Shown here piece by piece: positions 43,430-53,336 of a stretch of DNA of 64,000 nucleotides. Position numbers and translations under genes: made by a program. Position 1 is the first letter of the stretch; the number at the start of each line of letters is the position of its first letter. Source of the stretch: Saprospiraceae bacterium (lineage in GTDB: Bacteria; Bacteroidota; Bacteroidia; Chitinophagales; Saprospiraceae); assembly GCA_019187365.1 (NCBI GenBank), contig JABARE010000016.1, positions 62,001 through 126,000 on the forward strand, in the 5' to 3' direction. The notes under the pieces are model-generated. The model was not told the origin of the DNA. It did not search any database and was given only the letters and a program-made list of their open reading frames with translations.

Positions 43430-44410
43430 ATGACAAATTTACATCCAGCCGCAGAACTTCTGGCATCCTTCGACAGCTACCGTTTAGAACAATTCCGCAA
43501 TGCAAGGCCGGCCTTGCTCTACGAACCACTGGTTTACATGATGAACCTGGGAGGAAAGCGCATTCGTCCTCTGGCCACCTTGTGGGTAGCCAAACAACTG
43601 GGAGGAGACCCTGTTGCGGCAATGGACGCAGCTTACGGCGTTGAACTCTTTCACAATTTTACCCTGATGCACGACGATATCATGGATGCTGCGGAAAAGA
43701 GGAGAAACCAAATGTGCGCCCATTTGCGTTTTGGCTCCAGCGCAGCCATTCTCTCCGGCGACGTCATGCTCATTGAGTCGATTCGCTATCTGCGCGAAGC
43801 AGAAGAAAAATCGGGAGCCCCAGGGCTCTGCGATCTTTTGATACGCACGGCGCGGGAAGTCTGCGAGGGTCAGGCAATGGATATGGAGTTCGAGTCGAGC
43901 CGGGAGGTCGGCCTGGAAGACTACATTGAAATGATCCGGCGGAAAACAGCCGTCTTGCTCGCCGCCTGCCTGGAGTTGGGCACACGGATTGGCAAGCGTC
44001 CTGAAATAGCCGGGACCTGCTATTCATTGGGCCTTTGGACGGGTATTGGATTCCAGCTCGAAGACGATTACCTGGACTTCTATGCACAGGATCCCGCTTT
44101 TGGAAAATTACATGCCGGCGACATCCGCCGCAAAAAGAAGTCCGGTCTCATCCTGGAACTATGCGACCGGCTTCTTCCCGAGGAACGCAGGGAATTTTTG
44201 AAGTGGTACCAGGATGAAGCGGATGACGAGGAGAGGATCGCCGGGGTCGGCAAGGCATTCGATCAAAAAGACATTGCACTGATTTTTCGCCAAAGGATTG
44301 ACAGCTACAAACAACGCGCGTTGCAGGCCGTCGAAGAGCTCGACCATCTGAATGGTCTTGCAAAAGAACTCCGTTCATTCGTCGATTGGATCTTCTCCAG
44401 GTCTTACTGA
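43430..44410 (+). CDS. Polyprenyl synthetase (isoprenyl diphosphate synthase)
   Basis: A 326-residue trans-isoprenyl diphosphate synthase that extends allylic diphosphates with IPP. First Asp-rich motif DDIMD (82-86) and second DDYLD (212-216); GGKRIRPLATLW binds diphosphate. The residues before the first motif (HNFTLMH) lack two bulky aromatics, so a longer product (geranylgeranyl or above) is possible. The ATG at 43430 overlaps the first possible start of the divergent amidohydrolase. The stop overlaps the stop of the convergent sulfatase-fold gene by 7 bp. It is likely to feed quinone or lipid-carrier synthesis. Confidence 0.92.
   Translation: MTNLHPAAELLASFDSYRLEQFRNARPALLYEPLVYMMNLGGKRIRPLATLWVAKQLGGDPVAAMDAAYGVELFHNFTLMHDDIMDAAEKRRNQMCAHLRFGSSAAILSGDVMLIESIRYLREAEEKSGAPGLCDLLIRTAREVCEGQAMDMEFESSREVGLEDYIEMIRRKTAVLLAACLELGTRIGKRPEIAGTCYSLGLWTGIGFQLEDDYLDFYAQDPAFGKLHAGDIRRKKKSGLILELCDRLLPEERREFLKWYQDEADDEERIAGVGKAFDQKDIALIFRQRIDSYKQRALQAVEELDHLNGLAKELRSFVDWIFSRSY
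43434..43441 (-). promoter_or_regulatory. -7 element for the amidohydrolase gene
   Basis: CAAATTTA on the plus strand reads TAAATTTG, an exact TAnnTTTG, on the minus strand. It lies inside the first codons of the polyprenyl synthetase gene. No TTTG is seen at -33. It supports the ATG at 43413 over those at 43431 and 43428. Confidence 0.45.
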
Positions 44411-46809
44411 TTCCCGGTCGTTTCGACGGGAAGCCATCCGTCCGGCGCTTCCTGGTAAATGCGAAGCTTAGTGGACTTCAGAATGGCCCATCCGGCATCG
44501 GCATCGCGAATGCGAACTTCCATCAGATGTTCTTTGTTTGAATTTGCAGGTATTCTAACGCCCAGATGGAATTGCATAACGGAATTTCCTTTTCGGGATT
44601 CCGCCAAATCGACTAGTACTTTCCCGGATAACCCATCTGAAACGACGATCCGGCACTCGGGACGGTAGCTTAGAAAATTCCATCTTTCCAGCTCGATGTC
44701 AATATAACACATACCGGCTGATACAGGCACTTTGCTGGCAATTGCAATGCCTTCTTCGGTAAGATGGAATTGGCTGCTTTGTTTGCGATTTAGCCGTTCG
44801 ACGTAATGAAAGTAGCGGTCATAAAGTTCAGTTGGCAGCAATTGATCGTTTTCTGTTGCCAGGATAGAGGCAGCGCGGTAACACTCGAGTTTGCGGTATA
44901 TTTTTTGATAAGCGAGGTTGTCGTAAAAGGCATCCAGTTCGAAATTTTCCCGGACGCGATACATGCGGTTCCCCTCAGAGATCAGTATGCCATTGTAGAA
45001 AAAATCGTCGATGCGCCGGTTGTCTGTCATCAAAGGAATGGTCCGTTCGGTGTAAAAATCCTGCCTGAACCGCAATCCTTCACTCAAGGCGGTGCTGTAT
45101 TCGGGTGCCTGCAATCCACTTCGGATCTGCAACAGGGAGATCATGGTCTCATATAAGTCGAGGTGGGTACAGACCTCTGCAAACCGCTGGGGGCGCTCCA
45201 GAACAGGCGAGTAGATGATGAGCGGAACATGGTATTTTTTCAGGGGGTTGGATACGGGTATTTCCGTAATGGGATGGTCGCCTGTAATAATGAAAACGGT
45301 GTTGGAATAATCTTCCCTGGAAGAATAACGGTGAAGCAGTTCGCGTAGGGCATCGTCGACATTGTACAATGATGTGTAATATTTTCCGTATTGCACAAAA
45401 TGTTGACGGTCATCCTCATTTTGAACGCCGTCCAGTGCCAACCGGAATTTGTTTCGGTAGTAGGTTTCGAAGTCGACGGCGAACGGCGCATGCGAAGTGC
45501 CCGTAAAGAAAACATCATAACGCGGGTTGCGGTTGTGTTGTGGCGTACTGAGGAAGTACTGACGGAAAAGGTCGCGGTCATTGTATCCCCAAAAGAATTT
45601 TTCTTCCCCGACAAAGACTTTTTTGAAGGAAGGGTGGTAGTCTTCGCGATCTATAATTTGAGCAATGTTGTTAAAGCGATAAAAATTTTCTTTGCCATGA
45701 AACCATGCCCCCTGTCCGTAAAAAAAACGAGTTTGAAAATCGTTTGCATTCAACACACCGACCAGAGAAAAGTGGTATGGATAGCGGTCCATCAGCGCAA
45801 AACCGTCATTGCCGAAAGGAAGCGACCCGTTCAGCGAGGGCGTTGCCCCGAACGATCGTTCAGATGTGCTCAGGCAGTGGTTCCAGTAAAGGGATTTATT
45901 TGCCAGACTGTCTAGAAATGGCATGAAGTGTATGCCCTTGACGGGTTGGAGGAAGTCATTGCCAAGTCCTTCGACGATGATCAGCAGTACGTTGGGGCGA
46001 GCCCCGTTTTGAAGAGGAAGTTTTGCCGCCAGATTCCCGTCGCTGTGAAAGCAATGGAGAAAGGGATAATCCGGATCCAGGTACTCGGGTCCGGGAAATT
46101 CAAGCTGAAATGAATGGGCTTGTTGTTTGAGCGGAGCCCCAACGAGAACGCGCTTCACCTCGCGCAGGACGTTGACATAGAAATAGGTCGATTTGTTGAT
46201 GGCAAGATTTCCGGAGACCGGAAGTTGGAAAATGCTCAAGCACGGAATGGCGACGAACGCCACCAGGGCAAAGCTTCCCAATACCAATTTGCGCACAGCC
46301 AAATCGGGCATCCAACGGTAAAGTTTTGCAACCAGCGCCAGGAAGATCAACAAAACGATGGCATATTTCGAAAGAGCGGGTAAAAGAACATTGGAATCGG
46401 CAGTGGAAATGGAGAAGGCCATTTCTTCGGGACGGTGCTTGAACAAAAAGACGTCGAGAGGTCTCTGTTGGTAAAAGAAATATTCCGAAATGGTGATATG
46501 CAAAAACGCAAAGAGCCCGATGAAGTACCATCCGATTTTTCGGCTCAAGCCCGGCCAACGCCGCATCAACAGCCGGTGAACCGGATATACGCATACCAGG
46601 GTGAGTCCGACAATGAATGCATCGCCAATGAAGCCAACCACTTCAGAGATCAGTAGTTGTTCTGGCTTGAACCGCAGATAGAGGTGAACGGTCTCAATGA
46701 GCCGCAATACAGCAGCAAGGATCGTCGCTGCAACGAAGTAACCAAAGTAACAGGCATCCGGCCGGAAGGCCAGCCGATCATACCATTTAATCCACCGGCG
46801 CATCGGCAA
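44404..46809 (-). CDS. LTA-synthase-like sulfatase-fold membrane enzyme (phosphoglycerol/phosphoethanolamine transferase type)
   Basis: An 801-residue inner-membrane protein. About five N-terminal membrane segments (about 20-200) precede a periplasmic alkaline phosphatase/sulfatase domain (about 270-590) with NVLLIIVEGLGN (metal-site Glu), STSERSFGATPSLNGSLP (nucleophile Ser/Thr region), GTSHAPF and FIITGDHPITE (metal ligands). Residues about 600-801 are a C-terminal beta-rich extension. Family members transfer phosphoglycerol or phosphoethanolamine to envelope lipids or glycans. In a Gram-negative host it should modify lipopolysaccharide or a surface glycan rather than lipoteichoic acid. Its start overlaps the end of the GNAT gene by 23 bp; ATG at 46803 is an alternative. 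Confidence 0.88.
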   Translation of the reverse strand: MPMRRWIKWYDRLAFRPDACYFGYFVAATILAAVLRLIETVHLYLRFKPEQLLISEVVGFIGDAFIVGLTLVCVYPVHRLLMRRWPGLSRKIGWYFIGLFAFLHITISEYFFYQQRPLDVFLFKHRPEEMAFSISTADSNVLLPALSKYAIVLLIFLALVAKLYRWMPDLAVRKLVLGSFALVAFVAIPCLSIFQLPVSGNLAINKSTYFYVNVLREVKRVLVGAPLKQQAHSFQLEFPGPEYLDPDYPFLHCFHSDGNLAAKLPLQNGARPNVLLIIVEGLGNDFLQPVKGIHFMPFLDSLANKSLYWNHCLSTSERSFGATPSLNGSLPFGNDGFALMDRYPYHFSLVGVLNANDFQTRFFYGQGAWFHGKENFYRFNNIAQIIDREDYHPSFKKVFVGEEKFFWGYNDRDLFRQYFLSTPQHNRNPRYDVFFTGTSHAPFAVDFETYYRNKFRLALDGVQNEDDRQHFVQYGKYYTSLYNVDDALRELLHRYSSREDYSNTVFIITGDHPITEIPVSNPLKKYHVPLIIYSPVLERPQRFAEVCTHLDLYETMISLLQIRSGLQAPEYSTALSEGLRFRQDFYTERTIPLMTDNRRIDDFFYNGILISEGNRMYRVRENFELDAFYDNLAYQKIYRKLECYRAASILATENDQLLPTELYDRYFHYVERLNRKQSSQFHLTEEGIAIASKVPVSAGMCYIDIELERWNFLSYRPECRIVVSDGLSGKVLVDLAESRKGNSVMQFHLGVRIPANSNKEHLMEVRIRDADAGWAILKSTKLRIYQEAPDGWLPVETTGNQ

Positions 46810-47272
46810 CGCAGATTTCGATCGACCCGTTTTCCCATCCGGTGGTAAGTTTTGCTCCCCGGCTCAGATAGAATCTTCTGGCGGGTTCATTCCAGTCGAG
46901 GACCTGCCATTTTACCCATCGCGCACCCTGGCGCAGGGCTTCGTCGGCGACCGCCTCAAACAGCCGTTGGCCATACCCGTGCCCGCGAAGTGGCTCCCGT
47001 ATGATAAAATCTTCGAGGTACAGCGCTTTGCCGCTCCAGGTAGAAAAGTAGGGAAAATAGAGCGCCATGCCGACGATGCCGTCTGCAGGAGACTCAAGGA
47101 CCAGGGCTTCAAACAAACCATTGACCAACCCTTCCCGGAAATCGTCTGCTTGCGTGCGAACGGCACCGGGTTCCTTCTCATATTCGGCAAGCTCCTTTAC
47201 GAGCATCAGCAATTGCTCCGCATCCCCCGGGACGGCTTTCCGGAGGGTTAAAAAGGGGGCGTGAATTCTCAT
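46787..47272 (-). CDS. GNAT-family N-acetyltransferase
   Basis: A 161-residue acetyltransferase of the spermidine/diamine acetyltransferase-like type. LTLRKAVPGDAEQLLMLVKEL opens the fold; YLEDFIIREPLRGHGYGQRLFEAVADEA is the acetyl-CoA site with RGHGYG; WQVLDWNEPARRFYLSRGA is the C-terminal motif. The ATG at 47272 is chosen over an in-frame TTG at 47284. It runs into the sulfatase-fold gene with a 23-bp overlap, so the two are co-transcribed. The substrate is unknown. Confidence 0.92.
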   Translation of the reverse strand: MRIHAPFLTLRKAVPGDAEQLLMLVKELAEYEKEPGAVRTQADDFREGLVNGLFEALVLESPADGIVGMALYFPYFSTWSGKALYLEDFIIREPLRGHGYGQRLFEAVADEALRQGARWVKWQVLDWNEPARRFYLSRGAKLTTGWENGSIEICVADAPVD

Positions 47273-47336
47273 GTTTGATCCCAAGATATGGCGCTGTTAA
47301 GGAGATGCAAAATATTGAAACAAAATGAATTCAGGA

Positions 47337-47368
47337 TTTGGCCATTCCACTGGAAGGTACTATTTTTG
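47337..47368 (+). promoter_or_regulatory. Bacteroidota consensus promoter of the ribosomal supercluster
   Basis: TTTG (47337-47340), 20 nt, TATTTTTG (47361-47368): exact matches to both boxes at the expected spacing. Transcription would start near 47375 and give a leader of about 70 nt before rpsL. This is the best promoter in the window. Confidence 0.8.
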
Positions 47369-47374
47369 CGTCTC

Positions 47375-47387
47375 CCTATGGGATAGG
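47375..47387 (+). promoter_or_regulatory. Small hairpin at the predicted 5' end of the rpsL message
   Basis: CCTAT-GGG-ATAGG gives a 5-bp stem with a 3-nt loop, starting at the position expected for the first transcribed base. It may protect the 5' end of the ribosomal transcript. No T run follows, so it is not a terminator. Confidence 0.45.
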
Positions 47388-47447
47388 TGTGTCCTAAGGT
47401 GCTGAAAATGTGTAAACTATAAAATGCGTAGCAGCTAAAGTTCAATT

Positions 47448-47822
47448 ATGCCAACAATCAATCAGTTGATCCGGAAAGGTCGCGAGAAGGTGGAATACAA
47501 AAGCAAGTCGCGTGCCCTGCAGTCGAATCCCCAGAAGCGGGGTGTCTGCACCCGGGTATACACCACAACCCCCAAAAAGCCAAATTCTGCTCTGAGGAAG
47601 GTGGCCAAGGTTCGCCTGACCAATGGGCTGGAGGTGATCTGCTACATCCCCGGGGAAGGACATAACCTGCAGGAGCACAGCATCGTATTGGTGCGTGGAG
47701 GCAGGGTAAAGGATCTCCCGGGCGTTCGTTACACCATCGTAAGGGGAGCACTCGATACCGCCGGCGTCAATAACCGCAAGAAAAGCCGCAGCCTTTATGG
47801 CACCAAGCGGCCTAAGAAATAA
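47448..47822 (+). CDS. rpsL: 30S ribosomal protein S12
   Basis: A 124-residue ribosomal protein of the decoding centre. [18 protein letters not shown] and [13 protein letters not shown], containing the streptomycin-resistance Lys positions and the Asp that is methylthiolated in many bacteria, are intact; no resistance change is obvious. It opens the str part of the cluster, about 70 nt after the predicted transcription start. Confidence 0.98.
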   Translation: MPTINQLIRKGREKVEYKSKSRALQSNPQKRGVCTRVYTTTPKKPNSALRKVAKVRLTNGLEVICYIPGEGHNLQEHSIVLVRGGRVKDLPGVRYTIVRGALDTAGVNNRKKSRSLYGTKRPKK

Positions 47823-47866
47823 ATCAGTTTGAACGAAAAGAGCATCATTCCAGTTTGTCATAATTC

Positions 47867-48334
47867 ATGAGAAAGCACAAACCAAAAAAACGCATACTCG
47901 AACCGGATCCGCGGTTCGGTGATACGCTCGTAACCCAGTTTGTAAACAACATGATCTGGGAAGGTAAAAAGAGCACGGCCTACGGCCTTTTTTACAAAGC
48001 CATGGACATCGTGGAGAGCAAATTGTCAGAGAACCCACATGAAGTTTGGCAGAGGGCCCTCAACAACGTAATGCCACACATTGAAGTAAAGCCGAAACGC
48101 ATCGGAGGTGCCACATTCCAGATTCCACAGGAAATGCGCCCTGCCCGTAAGACTGTAACCGCGATCAAGTGGCTGATCAAGTACTCGCGCCTGCGCGCTG
48201 GTAAGGGAATGGCAGACAAGCTGGCCAACGAGGTCATATCTGCTAGCAAAAACGAAGGCGCTGCAGTGAAAAAGCGCGAGGATACCCACAAAATGGCAGA
48301 GGCCAACCGGGCATTTGCTCATTTCAAATCTTAA
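47867..48334 (+). CDS. rpsG: 30S ribosomal protein S7
   Basis: A 155-residue S7, the primary binder of the 3' domain of 16S rRNA. MRKHKPKKR at the N-terminus and PHIEVKPKRIGGATFQIP in the body are diagnostic. It follows rpsL by 44 bp. In other bacteria S7 represses the str operon; I cannot identify its mRNA target here. Confidence 0.98.
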   Translation: MRKHKPKKRILEPDPRFGDTLVTQFVNNMIWEGKKSTAYGLFYKAMDIVESKLSENPHEVWQRALNNVMPHIEVKPKRIGGATFQIPQEMRPARKTVTAIKWLIKYSRLRAGKGMADKLANEVISASKNEGAAVKKREDTHKMAEANRAFAHFKS

Positions 48335-48346
48335 GGAAACCCGGGA

Positions 48347-50500
48347 ATGTCTAAGGATCTAAAATACTTGCGCAACATCGGAATTGCTGCTCACATCGAC
48401 GCGGGCAAGACCACTACGACGGAACGCATTCTGTATTATACAGGCCTTACTCATAAAATTGGGGAGGTACACGATGGAGCAGCTACGATGGACTGGATGG
48501 CTCAGGAGCAGGAGCGCGGGATCACCATTACCTCAGCCGCTACTCAGACAAACTGGAACTGGAAAAGCAACTCCTATATAATCAACATCATTGATACGCC
48601 CGGACACGTCGACTTTACCGTTGAAGTGAACCGCTCACTGCGAGTCCTCGATGGATTGGTTTTCCTGTTCAGCGCGGTCGATGGAGTGGAACCACAAAGT
48701 GAAACCAACTGGCGTCTGGCGGATAATTACAAAGTGCCCCGGCTGGGCTTCGTCAATAAAATGGACCGCCAGGGAGCAGATTTTTTCAACGTGGTTCGGC
48801 AGGTCCGTACCATGCTGGGTTCCAAAGCCATCCCGCTGCAGGTGCCCATTGGTTCCGAAGAGCACTTTAAGGGGGTTGTCGACCTCATTACCAACAAAGC
48901 AATGATCTGGGATGAAGCGACAAAGGGGATGACCTACGCAGAGATCCCGATCCCTTCAGATATCGCCGAGCAGGTCAATGAATGTCGGCAGGAGTTGATC
49001 GAGGCCATCGCCGAATACGATGACGACCTCATGGTCAAATTTTTTGAGGACCCCGAAAGCATTACAGAGGAAGAAATGATTCATGCCATCCGTTCGGCGG
49101 TATGCGATATGAAATTTGTTCCCATGCTGTGCGGATCAGCGTTTAAAAATAAGGGCGTTCAGGCCGTTCTCGACGCGGTATGTGCCTACCTTCCATCACC
49201 TGTTGACGTAGAAGCCGTTGTAGGTACCCACCCAAAGACCGACGAAGAGCTCTTCCGGAAACCATCGGCTTCCGAGCCGTTTGCCGCACTGGCATTCAAG
49301 GTGGCAACGGATCCTTTTGTGGGACGACTCGTATTCATGCGCGTTTACTCGGGCCGTCTGGATGCCGGATCCTATGTGATGAAAGTCCGCACAGACAAAG
49401 ACCGGATCAGCATGGAAAAGGAGCGCATCTCGAGGCTCTTCCTCATGCACGCCAACGATCGCAAAGCCATCGACTACGTAGAAGCAGGCGATATTGTTGC
49501 TGCTGTCGGGTTCAAGGACATTAAAACCGGCGACACGCTCTGCGACGAGAGCCACCCGATCATTCTGGAATCCATGGTGTTTCCGGAACCCGTGATCAGC
49601 ATAGCCATCGAGCCAAAAACGCAAAAGGATCAGGATAAACTTGGCATGTCGCTTGCCAAACTGGCTGAAGAGGATCCTACGTTCCGGGTGTTTACGGATG
49701 AAAATACCGGACAGACCATCATAAGTGGTATGGGCGAACTGCACCTTGAGATCATTGTCGATCGCCTTCGCCGCGAATTTGGGGTAGAATGCAACCAGGG
49801 AGCACCGCAGGTAAACTATAAGGAGTCGATGACGAAGACCGTGACCCACCGCGAAAGGCTGAAGAAGCAAACCGGGGGATCCGGTCTGTTCGCCGACATG
49901 GAATTTGACCTTGGGCCGGCAGATGAGAGTTTTCTCGAAAGTGACGATTTCAAAAATGGAAAAACCCGCATGCAGTTCGTTTGGGATGTCTTCGGGGGTG
50001 CCATTGATAAAGCATACGTTCAGCCCATCATGAAGGGCTTCGAATCGATGATGAACCAGGGTATCCTTGCCGGATACAACCTGGAAAATATGAAGGTGAG
50101 GGTATTTGACGGATCAATGCACTCCGTCGACTCAAAACCACAGGCCTTCGAGCTTTGTGCTAAGGATGGTTTCAGGGAAGCAGCTCCCAAAACGGGACCA
50201 CAGCTCATGGAACCCATCATGAAACTGGAAGTCATTACCCCGGAGGACTATGTCGGCCCAGTGATCGGAGATCTCAACCGGCGTCGCGGAATGCCCAAAG
50301 GACAGGAGCAGCGCATGGGCGGTGCCGTGGCCATTCAGGCGGAGGTGCCCTTGTCGGAGATGTTCGGTTACGTCACCCAGTTGCGGACCATTACATCGGG
50401 CAGGGCGAGTTCAACCATGGAATTCTCCCACTATTCACCGGTACCGCGCCAGGTGGCTGAGGAGATTATTGCGAAGGCCAAAGGAACGGTCAAGGTTTAG
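48347..50500 (+). CDS. fusA: Elongation factor G
   Basis: A 717-residue translocation GTPase. G-domain motifs are [12 protein letters not shown], the switch region [18 protein letters not shown] and [10 protein letters not shown]; domains II to V follow in the standard order with [14 protein letters not shown] in domain III and [17 protein letters not shown] in domain V. Length and motifs fit canonical EF-G1. It follows rpsG by 12 bp. No tuf gene separates it from rpsJ, the usual Bacteroidota arrangement. Confidence 0.98.
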   Translation: MSKDLKYLRNIGIAAHIDAGKTTTTERILYYTGLTHKIGEVHDGAATMDWMAQEQERGITITSAATQTNWNWKSNSYIINIIDTPGHVDFTVEVNRSLRVLDGLVFLFSAVDGVEPQSETNWRLADNYKVPRLGFVNKMDRQGADFFNVVRQVRTMLGSKAIPLQVPIGSEEHFKGVVDLITNKAMIWDEATKGMTYAEIPIPSDIAEQVNECRQELIEAIAEYDDDLMVKFFEDPESITEEEMIHAIRSAVCDMKFVPMLCGSAFKNKGVQAVLDAVCAYLPSPVDVEAVVGTHPKTDEELFRKPSASEPFAALAFKVATDPFVGRLVFMRVYSGRLDAGSYVMKVRTDKDRISMEKERISRLFLMHANDRKAIDYVEAGDIVAAVGFKDIKTGDTLCDESHPIILESMVFPEPVISIAIEPKTQKDQDKLGMSLAKLAEEDPTFRVFTDENTGQTIISGMGELHLEIIVDRLRREFGVECNQGAPQVNYKESMTKTVTHRERLKKQTGGSGLFADMEFDLGPADESFLESDDFKNGKTRMQFVWDVFGGAIDKAYVQPIMKGFESMMNQGILAGYNLENMKVRVFDGSMHSVDSKPQAFELCAKDGFREAAPKTGPQLMEPIMKLEVITPEDYVGPVIGDLNRRRGMPKGQEQRMGGAVAIQAEVPLSEMFGYVTQLRTITSGRASSTMEFSHYSPVPRQVAEEIIAKAKGTVKV

Positions 50501-50525
50501 AAAAGATTGATTAACAACGATAGGC

Positions 50526-50834
50526 ATGAATCAAAAAATTCGGATTAAACTTCGTTCTTACGACCACAACCTGGTCGACAAGAGTACGGAGAAGATAGTG
50601 AAGACGGTGCGCGCGAGTGGCGCAGTCGTTGCCGGTCCGATTCCGCTGCCAACTGAGAAAGAGATTTTTACCGTGCTCAAATCGCCGCACGTAAACAAAA
50701 AATCTCGGGAGCAGTTTCAGCTGAGGACCCATAAACGGCTCATCGAGATTTACACACCTACCAACAAAACGGTGGATGCGTTGTCCAAGCTCGAGCTACC
50801 CAGCGGTGTGGACATACAGGTCAAACTGTCGTAA
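50526..50834 (+). CDS. rpsJ: 30S ribosomal protein S10
   Basis: A 102-residue S10 (also NusE, a transcription antitermination factor). [16 protein letters not shown] at the N-terminus and the loop [19 protein letters not shown] are diagnostic. It starts the S10 part of the cluster, 25 bp after fusA with no terminator between, so read-through from the rpsL promoter is expected. Confidence 0.98.
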   Translation: MNQKIRIKLRSYDHNLVDKSTEKIVKTVRASGAVVAGPIPLPTEKEIFTVLKSPHVNKKSREQFQLRTHKRLIEIYTPTNKTVDALSKLELPSGVDIQVKLS

Positions 50835-50911
50835 ACTTCGCACATCCTGATTTTTTTGAATCGCCCGGTACCCCGGGTGCCCATTGCATAACGTATTTAA
50901 AACCGCACATT

Positions 50912-51535
50912 GTGAACGGATTGATCGGAACAAAAGTCGGAATGACGAGTATCTACGACAAAGACGGCAAGTTCATTGCCTGTACGGTCGTGGAGATGTC
51001 GCCCAATGTAGTTACGCAGGTCAAAACGGAAGAGTCGGATGGCTATTCCGCCCTACAGTTTTCTTACGGCGAAGCGAAACCCACCCGGGCAAACGGCGCC
51101 ATCACAGGTCATTACTCCCGTGCCAACACCACTCCCAAACGTCGCTCGGTCGAGTTCAGGGATTGCGGACTGGAAAAACAACTCGGAGACCAGGTTCAGT
51201 TGACTGAAATTTTTTCCGAAGGCGATATGGTGCATGCCCGCGGAGTTTCCAAAGGGAAGGGCTTCCAGGGCGTAATCAAAAGGCATGGCTTTGGAGGGGT
51301 TCAAAACTCCACACACGGACAGCACAATCGCCTGCGCGCACCTGGATCCATCGGTGCTTCTTCCTATCCATCCAAGGTCGTCAAAGGCCTTCGCATGGCG
51401 GGCCAGAAGGGAAATGAGCACATTAAAGTACGGAATCTCAAAGTAGCCCGGATCCTTCCTGAGAAAAACCTTCTTTTAGTACGCGGAGCCATTCCCGGTC
51501 ACAAGGGGGCCCTCGTCGTAATTGAAAAAAAGTAA
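50912..51535 (+). CDS. rplC: 50S ribosomal protein L3
   Basis: A 207-residue L3 starting with GTG (VNGLIGTKVGMTSIYD). KGKGFQGVIKRHGF and the loop HGQHNRLRAPGSIGASSYPSKV near the peptidyl transferase centre are conserved. The 77-bp gap from rpsJ is one of the longest in this block and could carry a control site; no strong hairpin was seen. Confidence 0.97.
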   Translation: MNGLIGTKVGMTSIYDKDGKFIACTVVEMSPNVVTQVKTEESDGYSALQFSYGEAKPTRANGAITGHYSRANTTPKRRSVEFRDCGLEKQLGDQVQLTEIFSEGDMVHARGVSKGKGFQGVIKRHGFGGVQNSTHGQHNRLRAPGSIGASSYPSKVVKGLRMAGQKGNEHIKVRNLKVARILPEKNLLLVRGAIPGHKGALVVIEKK

Positions 51536-51541
51536 TGCCAC

Positions 51542-52168
51542 ATGAAAGTCGACGTACTTAGCATCAACGGCAATAGCACAGGGCGCAGCGTGGAGCTGCC
51601 CGATGGCATTTTTGGCATCGAACCCAACGGACATGTGCTCTACCTGGCTGCCAAGGCCTACATGGCTAACCAACGCCAGGGAACTCACGATTCCAAAGAG
51701 CGCAACGCCGTTGCCCGTTCCACTCGCAAAATCAAACGGCAAAAAGGAACAGGTGGAGCTCGTGCCGGTTCTTTAAAGAACATTCTCTTCAAAGGTGGAG
51801 GCCGCGCATTTGGACCACACCCCAGGGATTACTCCCAAAAACTCAACAAAAAGGTGAGCCAGCTTGCACGCCGCTCTGCTTTGTCGCAGAAGGCAGCGGG
51901 AGAATCCATTCTGGTCGTTGAAGACTTCCAGCTTGACCAGGTAAAGACAAGGGCCTTTGCAGGCATTATGAAAAACCTCAAGCTGGACCGCGAAAAAACC
52001 CTGGTGGTCACGCCTGAATACGACGAGAAATTGTACCTGGCAAGCCGCAACCTGCCATGCACCCAACTTCAGGTTGCACGCGATCTGAACACCTACGCGA
52101 TCATGAATTGCAAAAAACTGGTACTTACGGAGTCCAGTATTGGAAAAATCAGCGAAATCCTCGCCTAA
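51542..52168 (+). CDS. rplD: 50S ribosomal protein L4
   Basis: A 208-residue L4 whose extended loop lines the exit tunnel (RSTRKIKRQKGTGGARAGS, then GGGRAFGPHPRDYSQKL). In E. coli L4 represses the S10 operon; here there is no evidence either way. It starts 6 bp after rplC. Confidence 0.98.
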   Translation: MKVDVLSINGNSTGRSVELPDGIFGIEPNGHVLYLAAKAYMANQRQGTHDSKERNAVARSTRKIKRQKGTGGARAGSLKNILFKGGGRAFGPHPRDYSQKLNKKVSQLARRSALSQKAAGESILVVEDFQLDQVKTRAFAGIMKNLKLDREKTLVVTPEYDEKLYLASRNLPCTQLQVARDLNTYAIMNCKKLVLTESSIGKISEILA

Positions 52169-52178
52169 ACAGACTCAG

Positions 52179-52478
52179 ATGGACAAACAAATTGTGATTC
52201 GTCCGGTCATTACCGAGAAATCCGAGAAGCTGACAACCCGCCGGAACCAGTACACCTTCCTGGTAGCGCGAGACAGCAATAAGGTCGAAATCGGCAAAGC
52301 GGTTGAAAAGATGTACAGCGTGAACGTCGTTTCGGTAAATACCAATCGCATGCCGGGCAAACCCAAGACCCGCAACACCCGTTCGGCCGTGCTGAAGGGG
52401 CAGAAGGCATCGTACAAAAAGGCTGTCATCAGCATCAAGCCTGGCGAAGAGATCAACATTTACGGAGACGAAAAATAA
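52179..52478 (+). CDS. rplW: 50S ribosomal protein L23
   Basis: A 99-residue L23 located at the tunnel exit. The start is the ATG at 52179 (MDKQIVIRPVITEKSEKL); the frame is open upstream into rplD but the family start is clear. RNQYTFLVARDSNKVEIGKA is the conserved core. Confidence 0.97.
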   Translation: MDKQIVIRPVITEKSEKLTTRRNQYTFLVARDSNKVEIGKAVEKMYSVNVVSVNTNRMPGKPKTRNTRSAVLKGQKASYKKAVISIKPGEEINIYGDEK

Positions 52479-52487
52479 TTCAGCGAT

Positions 52488-53318
52488 ATGCCAGTCAAAA
52501 AATTAAATCCCATTACCCCAGGCATGCGCTTCCGCGTGCAGCTCACCCACGAGGAGCTCACGGCGAGCCGTCCTGAAAAGTCGCTTGTAGAAAGCATTCA
52601 CGACAGCGGCGGACGCAACAACCAGGGGCGCATGACCATGCGTTATCGCGGGGGCGGCCACAAGAAACAGTATCGCAGGATCGATTTTCTTCGCGATAAA
52701 GACAGCATTCCAGCCAAGGTGAACTCGATCGAATACGATCCCAACAGGTCAGCCCACATCGCCTTGCTGTTTTATGCCGATGGTGAAAAGAGATACATCA
52801 TTGCCCCTCACGGCCTCAAGGTAGGAGACCAGGTGATGAGTGGTCCCAACGCAACCCCGGATGTGGGCAACACCCTTCCTCTTGGACAGGTGCCGCTTGG
52901 CTCGGCCATCCATGCCATAGAGCTGCATCCCGGGCAGGGTGCCTGTTTGGTGCGCAGCGCGGGAACCGCAGCCACCATGATGGGCAAAGAAGACCGCTAC
53001 GTTTCTGTGAAGATGCCCTCTGGTGAGATTCGCCGGATCCTGGCCACTTGCAGAGCTACGATGGGCTCTACCTCCAATCCGGACCACAGCCTGGAGCGCA
53101 TCGGAAAGGCGGGTCGAAATAGATGGCTTGGCCAGCGTCCCCGGACGCGCGGCGTAGCCATGAACCCCGTTGACCACCCGATGGGCGGTGGAGAAGGGCG
53201 TGCATCAGGCGGCCACCCGCGCTCGCGCAAAGGGCTTATCGCCAAAGGTGCCAAGACGAGGTCTCGCAAAAAACATTCGTCGAAACTCATTATTTCAAGA
53301 AGAAAGACAACTAATTAA
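52488..53318 (+). CDS. rplB: 50S ribosomal protein L2
   Basis: A 276-residue L2, needed for peptidyl transferase assembly. [16 protein letters not shown] and [17 protein letters not shown] with the functional His are intact. It starts 9 bp after rplW. Confidence 0.98.
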   Translation: MPVKKLNPITPGMRFRVQLTHEELTASRPEKSLVESIHDSGGRNNQGRMTMRYRGGGHKKQYRRIDFLRDKDSIPAKVNSIEYDPNRSAHIALLFYADGEKRYIIAPHGLKVGDQVMSGPNATPDVGNTLPLGQVPLGSAIHAIELHPGQGACLVRSAGTAATMMGKEDRYVSVKMPSGEIRRILATCRATMGSTSNPDHSLERIGKAGRNRWLGQRPRTRGVAMNPVDHPMGGGEGRASGGHPRSRKGLIAKGAKTRSRKKHSSKLIISRRKTTN

Positions 53319-53336
53319 TTTCTAGCCTCATTCACT

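Noticed and set aside
45391..45915. 174-codon plus-strand frame inside the LTA-synthase-like gene
   Set aside because: Antisense shadow; the sulfatase-fold enzyme has conserved motifs throughout this stretch.
49196..49870. 224-codon minus-strand frame inside fusA
   Set aside because: Antisense to elongation factor G, which is complete and conserved.
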